64,000 bases of DNA from Rostratula benghalensis (taxonomy: Eukaryota > Chordata > Aves > Charadriiformes > Rostratulidae): assembly GCA_013399305.1 (NCBI GenBank), contig VXAI01000082.1, forward strand, positions 1,312,793 to 1,376,792, in the 5' to 3' direction. The notes beneath the pieces were generated by a model. The model was not told the origin of the DNA, ran no database searches, and saw nothing but the letters and a program-made list of their open reading frames with translations. Shown one piece after another: positions 37,126 to 49,300 of the stretch (position 1 is the stretch's first letter; the number at the start of each line of letters is the position of its first letter). A program made the translations under genes and the position numbers.

Positions 37126-37276
37126 CTTGTAAGTGGATTGGTTTTGAGGGGAAATTTCTCCAAACAGGGTGGACTTTCTGTATACAGAAAAAGAATTCTT
37201 CAGTGATTAGGACAGTTGCATGTGGAGCCCTGTAGTCAGCAAAGAGCAGTGAGTTGTGAATGAATAGTCCCCGAGC
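37126..37276 (-). other. Candidate internal exon, minus strand (unidentified)
   Basis: A 151-base segment lies between a pyrimidine-rich acceptor (tgcttgattccctctcag) and a strong donor (cttacaag|gtaagctt). The phase-0 frame is open for 50 codons plus one base, with mixed protein-like composition (FIHNSLLFADYRAPHATVLI, then QKVHPVWRNFPSKPIHLQ). The frame is also open upstream of the acceptor. An internal alternative acceptor (ttctttttctgtatacag) would shorten it. No family is recognised. The splice sites are among the best in the window, but a pseudo-exon cannot be excluded. Confidence 0.25.
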
Positions 37277-38016
37277 CTGAGAGGGAATCAAGCAGGGCAA
37301 GGGTTTGAACCTGCTTGCAGACGAGTTTCCCAGACATTGGTGCATGGGTTCAGTATATCCTGCTTGTGCCATTTTGTAGAGCTAATTAAAAATTCAACGT
37401 TGAGGAGAAAATGCCTGTAAGCCAGCAATTACAGCAGGGTTACAGGGGAAGAGAGAGACTGGTCATGCTCCATTCAAGCTGGTCAGGGGAAAGACGTGCG
37501 TGGGTATCTCCCATGCAATGACCCTAGGGCTGATGTTCCTCTATTCAGCATGATGTGGAGCCAAACACTAATGCCTCAACCCTTTTTTTGTGATACAGAC
37601 ACCCTTTTTTTGTGATTCCTTGTTTCTACCTATCCCAATGTAATGGAGATGAATAGGATTAAAAAATGGGATGTCTACTTATAGTCTCATTTTCCCCTTC
37701 TATTTCTCTCCTGCTTTTAAATACTCCACTATGAATTTCTGGCAGTTCCACAATTGCCCTGAAAGGACTAATTTTGTTTAACTTCAAAACCAAAGCTGGT
37801 GGGAACTGAGGATGTCCCAAAAGCAATTATATTAACAGAAAGTGGTGATGTGAGGTCAAGGGCAAGTGCAGGACCCAAGTGTTCAAAATACCACCAGCTA
37901 CGTCATGAAAACAGATGTGCTTCTTTCTGCTTATGGGGAATAGTCTAAAGGTCAGGGTCTACTCTGAACAGGTTGACAAAGGTTTTTGTCTCATTCTTCT
38001 ATTTTCTACCTTTCAG
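37277..38016. other. Unique non-coding DNA
   Basis: Contains two copies of accctttttttgtgat 22 bases apart at 37579-37616. Nothing else recognised. Confidence 0.5.
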
Positions 38017-38126
38017 AAAGGGTCTTAGCTTTTTGTTCCTCTGCTCGGTTTTCTGGTCACTGTGGAAAACCTGTAGAAATTAAAAAAAAAGAAGACATAT
38101 GAATCATAAATTGCTGGAAGCACCAG
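38017..38126 (+). other. Candidate non-coding exon, plus strand
   Basis: A very good acceptor (cattcttctattttctacctttcag, written here only as context) precedes 38017. A strong donor (agcaccag|gtaagccc) follows 38126. All three frames contain stops, so if spliced this would be an untranslated or lncRNA exon. The CpG island 3 kb to the left could be its promoter. Confidence 0.2.
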
Positions 38127-40258
38127 GTAAGCCCATGGAGAATGTCTTAATGTGCTATACCAGCCAGACCAGCCCCATGGCAGGAAGCCTTAGCTTAGGG
38201 CAGAGAGCAGTGGCCGTCTCTGCCCTGTGCTGCAGTGCCCATCCACAGCAGCTCTCAGGCTGGAGGGAACAGTGCTGAGGAGCAGCTTGGTACCACTGGC
38301 CACTTGTCGTCAGCATTTCCTAACAGTCAGAGTGACATGTTCAGTGTCAGTTTTTCAGGTTGGTGGGCTGAGCTAAATGGCGGCAGTATTCCTTTAGCCT
38401 CAGGAGCACAAAGGGCAGGGACACCTCTGGGGCTCTTGCATGTGGTAGTCCATCAGTGGGACTCTGTGGGCAACTCAGTGAGCACCACAGGGGAAGCCAA
38501 GATCAGTTTTTAGCAATAATTTTAAGTTATGCTGTTCTGGGCTTCTGCCAGAGCTCGGTGTTACTCTAATGAATGCTGTAGAGGATGTATACTCACATAA
38601 ACTTGATTTACTAGGAAATCAAAAGATAATGCCCATTTGCAGCTGATAATCAAAAATGTAACTGATTTATCTGCTGACAGAGAAGCACTATAGAAGAATA
38701 GAGCTTCGGAAGACCCCAACAGGTCAACCAGTCCTGCCTCCAGCAACCCAGCAGAAGGCCCTCTTTTGACCGTAACATTATGCCCTGCCTGACTTGCTGC
38801 GACCTTCGTGAGACGGTGCGCACTGCCCAGCAGCCACGCTTCTGTGTTGACTTGAAGCAGTGGGACCATGTGCTGTTGTACTGGGCTTTGTTCCACAGAG
38901 GTAGGCTTTCTATTTAAACCATATGTTGAATTATAACCGTGTAAGTAGGAGGAAAACTAAAACATATTTCACTGGGTTCTAGAAAAGCTCTGAATGAACG
39001 TCATTTTTTGTCAAGGTTTTATGTGCCCTATCCAAATACCAAACAATTGTGCTGTACCATCAGATTTAAAGTGAGCTGTTGTATTACATGTCTAGAGGTG
39101 ACTCCACCAACAGCAGCGTGCACAGTTTGTAGCCCATGCCTCAGGATTCAAAGCAGATGTTCAGAGATGAGGTTTTGGGAGGTGGAGAAGGATTGATAAG
39201 ATTAGAGCCGGACATATGGTTTTCATAGGTATGATGGGCTATTTCTGGTGAATTTTAAAGCTGCTCAACACGAATTCTTGAGTTTTGAGTAGCAGCAACA
39301 CAAAGTGCTCCTATGTTTTTCTGATGCACCTGAAATTAATGTGAATTTTGCAAGCTGGTCTTTCTGGTGGGATTAGGGCTGATGTTCTGGTGAAGCTCCA
39401 CTTTTGACGTCAGTGGAAGAAATGAGATGACTCCAGTGATGGGTCAGGAACCTGGTTGTGGGAGAAGTCGATTTACAAGCAGAGATCATTGGTTGACATT
39501 ATTTTTGGTGGTGTGGAAGTCTATGTGAAACAAACTTGCTGGCTCTAAGACCAGTTGTAATGTGTATGTGTAGCTGAGCCTAATAGCCTGTCATGTTGGC
39601 TGTCTAAGAACAATTAGCCATGAAAGGCTAACAAGGAATTGAAATGGCAGAGGGTTGTCAACCCAATTCTCCAACAAAAGAACAAACCATGGCATTTGAG
39701 GTTTAGCTGCTTGTGAGTGTTGGGCAGACCCACTGCTCTGTGGGTACCATATCTCTTACCAGAGGGTGGTGATGAGATTGAAACAAAGGTGGAGCTCACA
39801 AATGAGATAATAATAAAAGGAAAGATTTGCTTGCAGGATTAGAATCTGCTAATAAAGTTGAATTGATGGCTCAGGAGTAAACTTCAGTGCATGAAAAAGC
39901 CTGGCAGCTGTGCATTGCCTTGCACCTGTATAGGTGTTGAGAGGGAGGGGTTGGTAGAGCTGTTGCAGATTTGCATTGATGTTGATGTTGGTAGAATTGG
40001 ATTCGCTTCCAGTGAGAATTGGAGGTGTTGGCCTAGGGAGGGCTTCTCCTGGTCGCTCATCCAACGTGCCTGTTGTGTGCAACTGAGGAGAATATTCTTC
40101 TTTGCTGGAATAGCCACTCTTGCAGAGATTACTAACATTTTTTTGCATAACTTGCAAGTGCAACAAGAATAAGAGTATTTTGGGCTTCCAGGTAATCAGT
40201 TCCATATATGTGTAGTAGGAATATGAATATGAAAATTAGATTTAGCATAAAAGTATTT
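38127..40258. other. Unique non-coding DNA, possible relic CR1 tail
   Basis: Around 38690-38745 the string cttcggaagaccccaacagg, tcaaccagtcc vaguely recalls a degenerate CR1 tail, too weak to call. Frames at 38561-38896 minus and 39849-40205 minus show no family. Confidence 0.4.
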
Positions 40259-40380
40259 AAAAGATGGGTAGACATAGTCCTTAGAGATATGGTTTAGTGA
40301 TGTTTTTTATTAGAGATAGGTTTATGGTTGGACTAGATGATCCCTTCCAACCTAGGCAATTCTAGAATTCTATGATTCTC
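40259..40380 (+). mobile_element. CR1 LINE 3'-tail fragment
   Basis: Plus-strand sequence ttagagatatggtttagtga, then ggtttatggttggactagat, then cccttccaacctaggcaatt, ending in attctatgattctc. This is the 3' UTR and terminal octamer region of a CR1 element, truncated at its 5' end. It is in the opposite orientation to the long copies and of a different 3'-end type. Confidence 0.9.
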
Positions 40381-43330
40381 CCAAAATGGCTAATTGCAGT
40401 TGCTGCAGTCTTCTGTTAATTAGGCTGAGTTCATGGCTAGAAACCTGAGCTAAGCAGTGTAAATGTGGGCCAGAGTGCAAAGGATGTCTGTGCTTGGCTT
40501 GCAGCTGAAGTGCTGTACCTGGCCTTGTTTACATTGCTGAAGCTCTGTGGGACATAGTTCTCTCTTGGAAAATGGGAATAAATTTTATTTTCCTACCACA
40601 GAGCAGTGCTACAAGAGGCTAGTAGCTCAAGTGGATTGAATATGTGAAAATGTACTAAATTGCTCAGCAAGCTTCACTAGCTAATAGGTTTTTGGACCTG
40701 AATTTATTTTGTGCCACTATTAAATTCCACTATAAAATTTGCAATGGATCCTTTTTCTGGTCCTTCTTTAATGTTGCAAGTCTGTGGAAAGGAACTTTCT
40801 TCTAATACATGTGCCAAGCTTGGCACCACTTTCATCAGGAGAGGAACAGAACGGTCAGGATTTCTGCAATTTGTGCTGAAATATGCCTCAGCTGGGAAGA
40901 GATTGTGAGATTTTTTGCTGTCTGTAAATCAGAAATGCAGCTTAGCCTAAGTTTGTACTTGAACCTGATTTTAATTCAAATCTTAAATTCACATACTGCA
41001 ATGTTGTCTTTTCCTAATAAAAAATCTTGGTAAAGCAACACAGAAACATGAAGAAAAGGCCTAGTTTGCAGAAAAAAATGCTTTGATGCTAGAGAATTGA
41101 GGGACCCTGACAGGCTAACTCATGGTGTTGATCCTTGCTCAGCTATAGTGAAGAATAAATTACTCTGTGAGCAAATGTCTTGTTTTCTCTGTGACTCCAC
41201 CTCTTTAGGGCATCCTGCCCTGTCCCCACCCCTTGCACTTGTCTGCATGTCTTAATGGCAGTATTCATGCAGCTGGTAATTTATGTGTCTGAGAGAGAAG
41301 ATTTACACAGAGCCTTCCCCTCAGTTATTCAGAAACTTTGAGATATAGTACGTGATTTGTTAGGTCCCAAACTCCAACCTAAAAATCACAGATGTCTTAA
41401 ATTGCTCAAGTGAGAGCAATTTTAAAAGGAATAATTTCAAGTAGAAGTTAAGTTCTTAGATCCTCAGTTTACAGCTAGTTACAAAAGCTTGTCTTCAAAA
41501 TAAATACAAAGCCTATTGTAACATAAGCAGACAGTCATTTGGCTTTGACTGAGGCAGTTTGTTCTTCTGCTCTGGAAGACAGACGGAGCTGATCCAGTTA
41601 CTGAAACCTACTTGATTCAGTTGGTGTCTGGTGTCATAAACATGAATTGTTAATTTCATATTACTCATAACAGACGCACTGTGAATGTTTGCAGAGTTTA
41701 TAGGATATCAGTTACAAATGTGATTATACCAGCCATTCCTCAGGACTGACACCAGTTTCAAATTAGAAGCTGACAGGCCTCACCTGCTCCTGAGTTCACT
41801 GATAGGTCACCTTCTTGTCATTTTGGCTGTCCCCCCCATCAAAATGACATCTGTGTTCATAAAGGGGCAGTGAGGGACTCGAAGTTGTTAGAATTGTTGA
41901 AGAATAAGAATAAGGTGTCATCTACTCCAATAATGTAGTGCTCAACTTTGGCCTTTCAGATGGCTTGACGCTTGCAGCACCTGACAATGTTTCCAGATAT
42001 AAGAATAGCTGGATCGGAGGGTCAGCAGTTGTTCCCTCTTCTGCCCATGGATGCTCAGCATTCAGCTCAGCCCAGCCATGGAGTGTAGACAATCCCAGAG
42101 ACTTGAGCAAAGGGCTTGTGAAATGCTGTTACTTTTCTACATACAGGAATGGGACACTGGGATAAGTAAACATTCCTTTCAGAGACCCTTGTTACGCATC
42201 CATATATTTAAACAAACTATATAAAAGGCAAAAAGGTAAATATTGTTCAATATAAAAAATGTTAAACTTTTCCAATTCATTGGGCTTTTCCATTAATTTA
42301 TTTACATGCCATTTATGAGGTGTAAACCATAATTTTACATGGAAATGTCCTGACTCTTAAGAATGTAGTTCTTTGTAATAGATTCTTGATATTCACTCAA
42401 TTAAGCTAGTGGAGTTGAGCTAGGTCAATGCAATTCCTATATCCTGACACTTCTCTAAACTAGGAAAATGGGCATGCAGCTTCAATTACAGACTGTGGGA
42501 TTAGCTCTTATTTCTGTCATTAAAAAACCCTGATAAATCCAGATAATGTCAGACTTTGCACATTCAAGATTTGGGCTCCCCTGGATTTCAAGTTTACTAA
42601 ATAATATCTAATATATGCGTGCCACCTGTACAACAGTTGACCAGCTGTCTTGTTAAACTAGGGTTTTACAGACAATTAAGTAATTGCCTGCATATAATGC
42701 CATTGAAGTTGCCTGGTCCATTAGTGCTGCGTGTAAAGAGGAAGGTCTCTGAGCTGAGGGATGCTAGGAGCTCATGTACATAGAGAGGCTCATCTCACCA
42801 TGAGCTCAGTTGTGCGCCGGTGAGAAAAGGGCAAAGGCATATTCGTGAGAGGGTAGGCAAGGATAAACAAGATGTTGAACTGTGCTTTGCCAAATGAAAG
42901 GCTCAGAGCAGCCAAGGAAAATCTTTTTGTTTTTCCCCTCACTAAATTAGATCTTTATTTTTTTCTTAGGTGCTGTGGCTAGCAGAGCTGTCATGACATT
43001 CAGTTATCATAGTTGCCATCATTCTCTGAAATCTGTCCTTGATTTTATTTTGAGCTCCAGGAAATATTATAGTATTGTTATTTTATCTGTATTAAATAAA
43101 CGTAAGGCCAGATTCCTTGTGGTGTAAACAAGGATGACTTCAGGAAAGCAATGCTGATTCATGCCATCCGAGTGTCTGATTCTTAATATAAAAGGGAATA
43201 TTTTACAACAGAGTAAAGAGAACCAAACATTTGTTATAGAAACTCATGTCATCAACATAGACTCCCCCCCCATCCTCCCAGCATTCAGCAGGCAAAAAAA
43301 TAGCTAAGGTAGATTTACAGAAGCCACCAC
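40381..43330. other. Unique non-coding DNA
   Basis: No gene, RNA or element recognised. Short chance frames only. Confidence 0.5.
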
Positions 43331-43355
43331 TTTTTTTTTTTTTTTTTTTTTTTTT
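43331..43355 (+). repeat. Poly-T tract (25 T)
   Basis: Uninterrupted run of 25 thymines. No flanking retroposed sequence is recognised. Confidence 0.92.
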
Positions 43356-46300
43356 AATGATTTGGATATTGATCATTTTTAATCTTCTTCTCAGAACAAC
43401 CAGGAGATCTATTATAGCTTGAGCCAGCCATGAAAAGCGGGTCCGTTCTTTAACCTGCCCCAATTCACTTGGACATATTTTATGTCTCCAGGGATTCAGC
43501 CACGAAGTCCATTAGAGCATCAGATGCAGTGAGGTCAAATCAATTGTCCATACTGCAGACAAGGTAACCATCATTTACTGTAATTCTCCCCCGTCATGGT
43601 AGAGGAGAGGAAAGGTTAAAAGCTGTATTACCACGAGGCTGTCTCATCTATCTTTCAGTATATTGGTAATACCTAAACATTGCTTAAAGAACTGAATGTA
43701 CAATCTTAAATCTGTGTTAAATTGGATTTAATAGTTAGGTTGCCAAATCAACAAATTTGCTAATGATTTTTTTTCTACAGGGAGAACCAGAAAACCCACC
43801 ATTTTTAAAATAAAACCCCCGAAACTTTAAATATAGTGTCATGTTGGACGCAACACATCCAGAGCCGTAGCGAGTGTTCATTGTGGGATGACCTGAATGA
43901 CTGATATTTATCCTTCCCTATACATAGAGACGTTTACCTATGAAGTAATTTGCCGTCATCTTCTTAAGCTGGTGTTGTTATGGCAGTCCAAAAACAAAAG
44001 AGGAAGTAAATTCAGGATGCATTTCGCACTGTAAATCAAGTCCTTATGTGCTTGCACTCCAGGATGGGCAATAATAATTGACTGAAGCAATCACTGCTGT
44101 GGGAAAACAAACGTCCTGGTGGTGTCGCATCTGAAGGTCAAGCCTGATGACATAGTAAGCACCTGAACTCTCACTGACTCCTGGGGAAGCGGTGGGTGCT
44201 GAGCACCTTCCGGAGCTCGCCTGGCAGGGATAGATTTACACAGCCTCCGGCGCTGGGGCTGAGGATGCTTTTTTGCTCCCACCTCCCTCCGTTGGGTCTG
44301 CAAAGTCATTTATTTCCATTACAGTGCCATGGCATCTCTCTGACTCCTGCGCTCCGTGCGTTAACTGCATGAAACCAGAGAGAAAATGCAGTTCTGTGCC
44401 AGAGACTGCATATTCCTCCTCCTCTGAACAATTGTGCTGTGGCCCGGATTAATGTCACATGATCTGAGGTGGATGTAGGGGAACTGTGCCCACCCCTGCC
44501 ACGCATGTGAGAGCTAGGGCACAGAGGCCTTGCCCTTGTAGGACTCCTCTGTTTAAGGGGGAAGCAATAACCAAGCCTGGCTTTATTCACTTGACTTGCC
44601 TATTTGCCTTTTCTAGGTTAATCTTTTATCTTTCCTTGGATTTCTTTAATCCTGATCTGTTTTCATTAAGAAAGTGATTGAATGAAGGAGCTGTTGAGAT
44701 TTTTTTTCATATTCCAGAAATCGTTTTACACCTGTAAAAATTAGCAAATTTTTTTTTTGTGTGTTTCAGAAGCTGAATTGCTTACTAAACATACATATGT
44801 ATTTAAAACAGAGCCAAAGCAATAATAAATAGAAGAGAGCCAAACATTGTTATTCTAGCGTAAGTGTATTAAATATACTTCTGTGGCTGACATACATTTA
44901 TGATATTCTTCTTGGGAAGCAATTGATGAATTTAGTGTGAGTGTAAGAGTTGATCTAGGTTACAGATAAATAAATATTATTATTATGAAGCCTATTTTTA
45001 AGGTTTACGTTAGGGTTTAACACCCAGCATAGTAAATTCTAATTTCAGGTAATGTGGTTATTCAGTAACCATAAAAAGAAAGCAGTAAAAGTTTTGTGTG
45101 TGCTGCAAGAGACAGAAATGTGCTTTAGATTAGGTGTTACATACCATTCACTTAGGTGCTTTTCCTCTTCTGTTCCCTCTTTTTATGGTTTACCTTAACA
45201 CAGACCCTTTTCCTCAGTTTCATCTCTGAATTCATCCTTGTGAGTGTTTATTCACAGGTCTTATGCTAATTATCACCACAATGCAGATTGGGGTAGTGTC
45301 ATTAAATAAAAGTAATGTCACCACTATAAATATATACTGGGAAACTCTTTACAAAATTAAGCACTAAACCAGTTAAAGCTTTTTCATGTTAATACAGGAA
45401 TTCAGAAATAATTACGGGGAATGTGAAGCTAAGAAAGAAATATATTCATCCAAATGTGGAAAGAAATGAAAGGTTAAAAAGATGCTTTCCTTCATGATAC
45501 CACAAAATTTGGACTGCACGCAGTGTGCATGGTCTGATGCTTCCCTTGTTCTGGAGATCCTCTCAGATAGCTCGCAACTTAGCAGTACCCTCTCTGCTGG
45601 TACATCTTCTGCAATGCTAATTCAGAGAATGATCCGCTGGGTTATTTAACTGAAACTGGAGTCTCAAAAAAGATCAGACAAGCTTTGCTGTTCTTTGGCT
45701 GCGATGGATATCACAGCCCTGACTGAAAGAGCAGTGAACTTAATAGAAAGGCTTTGGGTCTGGAAAAATGCTTACTGAAATCAATGAGAGAAAGAGCTTT
45801 AAGTCCAACGGTTAACACTTCATTCTGGCCCTTTTTTCAATAGATACAAACATTGGCTCTGTAATGCCTAGTCATTTTTTTAAGATCAATACGGCAAACC
45901 TAAATTGTACAACGGATGTGTGTTTACTATCTGCTGTGTTAGCATTACAACTCAGATCAGACTTTTGAAAAAAAAGTATTTGATTTACAATAATTCCACC
46001 CTGTGCAGCAAACAAATGTATTTTTTAGGAAATCTGTTTAACCAGGAAAATCACTAAGGAATTCCTCATGAGTTATATATAGCTCTTAGTTGACAGACTT
46101 CCTTAAAGAACTCCTTTTTCTATGTCTACAGTAATTAAAATAAAAGTTGTCCTTTGAGTATTTGCCGTTGGCAAGATGTATTTAGTTTAATTTTCTCCAA
46201 ATGCTAAAGAGGTTGCTACAGTTACAGGAAAGCAGTTAGGTCTTGCGAACATGAGAGAGATTCAGCTTCTCTGAATTTGTCATAAGGAAACATATTCAAG

Positions 46301-49300
46301 CAGATCTTTCTGATTCTCCTTGTCATTCTGAGGGAGTGTAGTAATTGCCTCCTCATTGTGCCAGTAGTCAGTGTCCTGGAAGCTGAGTTAATGGCATGAC
46401 AGCTGTGGTGTTAAGGAAAACATCAGTGCGGGGGCTTTGGGGATAAAATTCTCCCCTAAGTAACCAAAAAAGGCAGTCCTGATTGCAAAAAAATGGTGAC
46501 ATTAGACAGAACTGCCCTGAAAACAAGCATGAAAGTGCATTTGTGAGCAAATCTTAACCTGCTTGCAGCTTGGGTTGTGTCACAGCGTGACTGGTTCACA
46601 TTAAAGATGAAACACAAAAGTTCTGAAACACAAAAGTTCTAACAGAAGGTTACCAACATAATCTTTTATTTTGAAAAGTAACTTACCCTGTTAAAATTGA
46701 AATAATTATTAATGAAAGACATCTTACATCTATGTCAAAAATGTTTCCTACAGTGCTGTAGCCCACCAGAGAAGAATGGATGGCCCCTCCTTCTGTCCTT
46801 CTATTTTTTTTAAGCAGCAATAAATAGGGTGAAAATTACTAGCTGTAGATTGCTTAGTGTTTCTTTGGCTTTACAAATAAATTCAAACTAATGCGGAAAG
46901 TTTTGGACGTTACTTTTACATAAGTATGCACCTCCACAGAAAGCATTTTTAGTGATTCATTTTATCCTTGTGCTCAAATCCCTCCTTATTTGCCCCAGTC
47001 TACAATACATCATCCTCCAATATGTCTCTGGGAAGTCTTATTCATAATGGATTATCCAGTAATATTTTCTGTTTGAATCTTGACGTGGTGCTCTCAGATG
47101 TCCAAACAGCAAATCACAGAAGAAAGCAGGGGCCCTCAAGATTTCATAAGGCTATTTAAGCCTTTTGAATCTGAAATAATGAATGAAAAATATAAAAAAT
47201 TAAAATTGAATATGTCATTTTAACTACTGCTGAATTCCTCATGTTCAAAACATGAATAAAGGCACTGGGATTTGCGACCAGAGAGAAAGAAACCCCTATC
47301 TTAAAAAGAACACACATACAAACCAAGCCTAAGTGGTTAATTAAACCTTTTGTTATTTGCTTTGGGATTTGAGCTGAAAATTTTTTGTAAAAGTTCTTCA
47401 AAGGCTGAGGGGAAGGCACAACAACCAGTGAGTGATAGTTCTTGCTTTACACAGATCCATTTGCCTTGCTTATGAAGTCGTTACTAGCTGCCTTAGATGA
47501 TGATTATAAAATTGATGTGTATTTGTCCAAACCAACCAAATGGTGAAAAAATATGTATTAAAATGAAACATTGTCCTGAAAGATCTTCCATTTTTCTACA
47601 AGTTCATTTTAAACCAATTTTTCAGATCAATTCAAGGACAAAATTTACCAAGATTTTGAAAAACAGAAAAGTGGTAGAAAAATTTCCATCAGCTAGAGGA
47701 AAAAAAAATCTATTTGATTTTGTCCTCAGTATTCGCACTTCCAGCTCTGAGTTCAGTGTTTGTATAATCTGCTGCTGAATGGAAATGTGAAAGAGAAATT
47801 GGCTTGAAACAAAAGTGAATTCAACAAATTTATTTTCGTTACTGAAGCTGAGGAAAATGCAAACTATGTGACATGGAAAACTTACATTATTGGAACAGGA
47901 AACATTTATATATATAAAAAATGTAAACCAGGAAAAAACAAAGAAACTAGATGGCTTTAAAATATATTTTTTTAACCAGGCAAGATATCCCTTTCAGCAC
48001 AGTGTGGGATATAACATTAATCTTACTTGTCTGTGATGTAAAAACCTGTATATATTTCCTCATAGTCAGGACTTTGTTACATTATGTCATTTTTACCCAC
48101 AGAAGCCAAACTGCTAGATTTTGGAAGACTGCTCGCAATAAATTTTTTTTCTATGACAATTAGTTCGTTACTAATCTTGACCATCTCTCCAATGAACTCA
48201 TGAGGAACTGTAATATTAAAAAGCACCTCACAAATCATTTACAATAAACCTGAAGGAATAATGAGCATTTGTAAATATGACCTCCTTTCGCAGGATTTGT
48301 CTCTCTTTTGGCTTTTCTTCCTGAACTTTTGGTACAATTATCTTTAAATCTTCATGAAAGAAGCCAAAGAAATGGGAACTCAGGTTTGTAGCAGTATTAG
48401 TCATCTTACTAATGGATATTCTATAGCTTGTCCTTTTTTCCACTTCCTCTTACCTGGTTCTTTCATAACTCAGACAGTCAGCCAGACTCTTAAATACCCT
48501 TTGGTTGGAGCCAATGGGTCTTACAAATGTAATTTATACAGTAGTTGATGATTTAAATGGCAAGCCCCCAAAATCTTGTGCTTTTTAAAAATGTAAATCT
48601 CTCTGGATTTCATTAATGAAAGTTCTTGACTACAGTAGAAACTCTCTCCTCTGTTGGAAAACCATTCAGTTATTAATCAGATTCAGCCCTTCTTTTCAAA
48701 AATACTCTGCAATCAGGGTTTTATCTGTTGATTTTTGTCCAGTGGACTCATCCAGTGGTGACATGTAGGAGGATGCTGTCAGTGGTGAGACTTCGTGATG
48801 ACCGCTCTGTCAAGACAAACAATGCAAGAGGAGGTTTTGTAACACAGGAATTCCAGGGAATAATGGATTTATCTTAACCCTGACACTAAGAGATTTCTAA
48901 TAATCTTTAAAAAAAAAAAATTATAAAGAGGAGTTGCATACTGGGGCCAAACCGTTGCCTATGAATAAAATCTTTGGTACTTTTCTGCTACTTTGCTATT
49001 CCATTATGACAGTTATAGAAATCAAGACATGACAATTTTGCCTTAGTTGTATTATCACAGAAATCCTGTGAGAATGAAGGGTGAAGTCAGCTTACCGCCG
49101 TGTGAGAACAGCTGAAGCTATCTGATGGTAAATGGTTTGTTGTTATAGTTGTGGATAACGCTATCCTGATGCAGAGTCTCAAGCTGTTAGTGGGGTCATA
49201 ACTTGAGGAGTGATCTCCTGATCTCACCGATCTATTCCCTGCATCAATTTTGGCAGTTGTTACTCATGGAAGATCCTAAATGAGAATTGACTCATATTGA

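Noticed and set aside
38690..38745. Possible relic CR1 tail (ggaagaccccaacaggtcaa)
   Set aside because: Only vague resemblance; the diagnostic core and octamer tail are missing.
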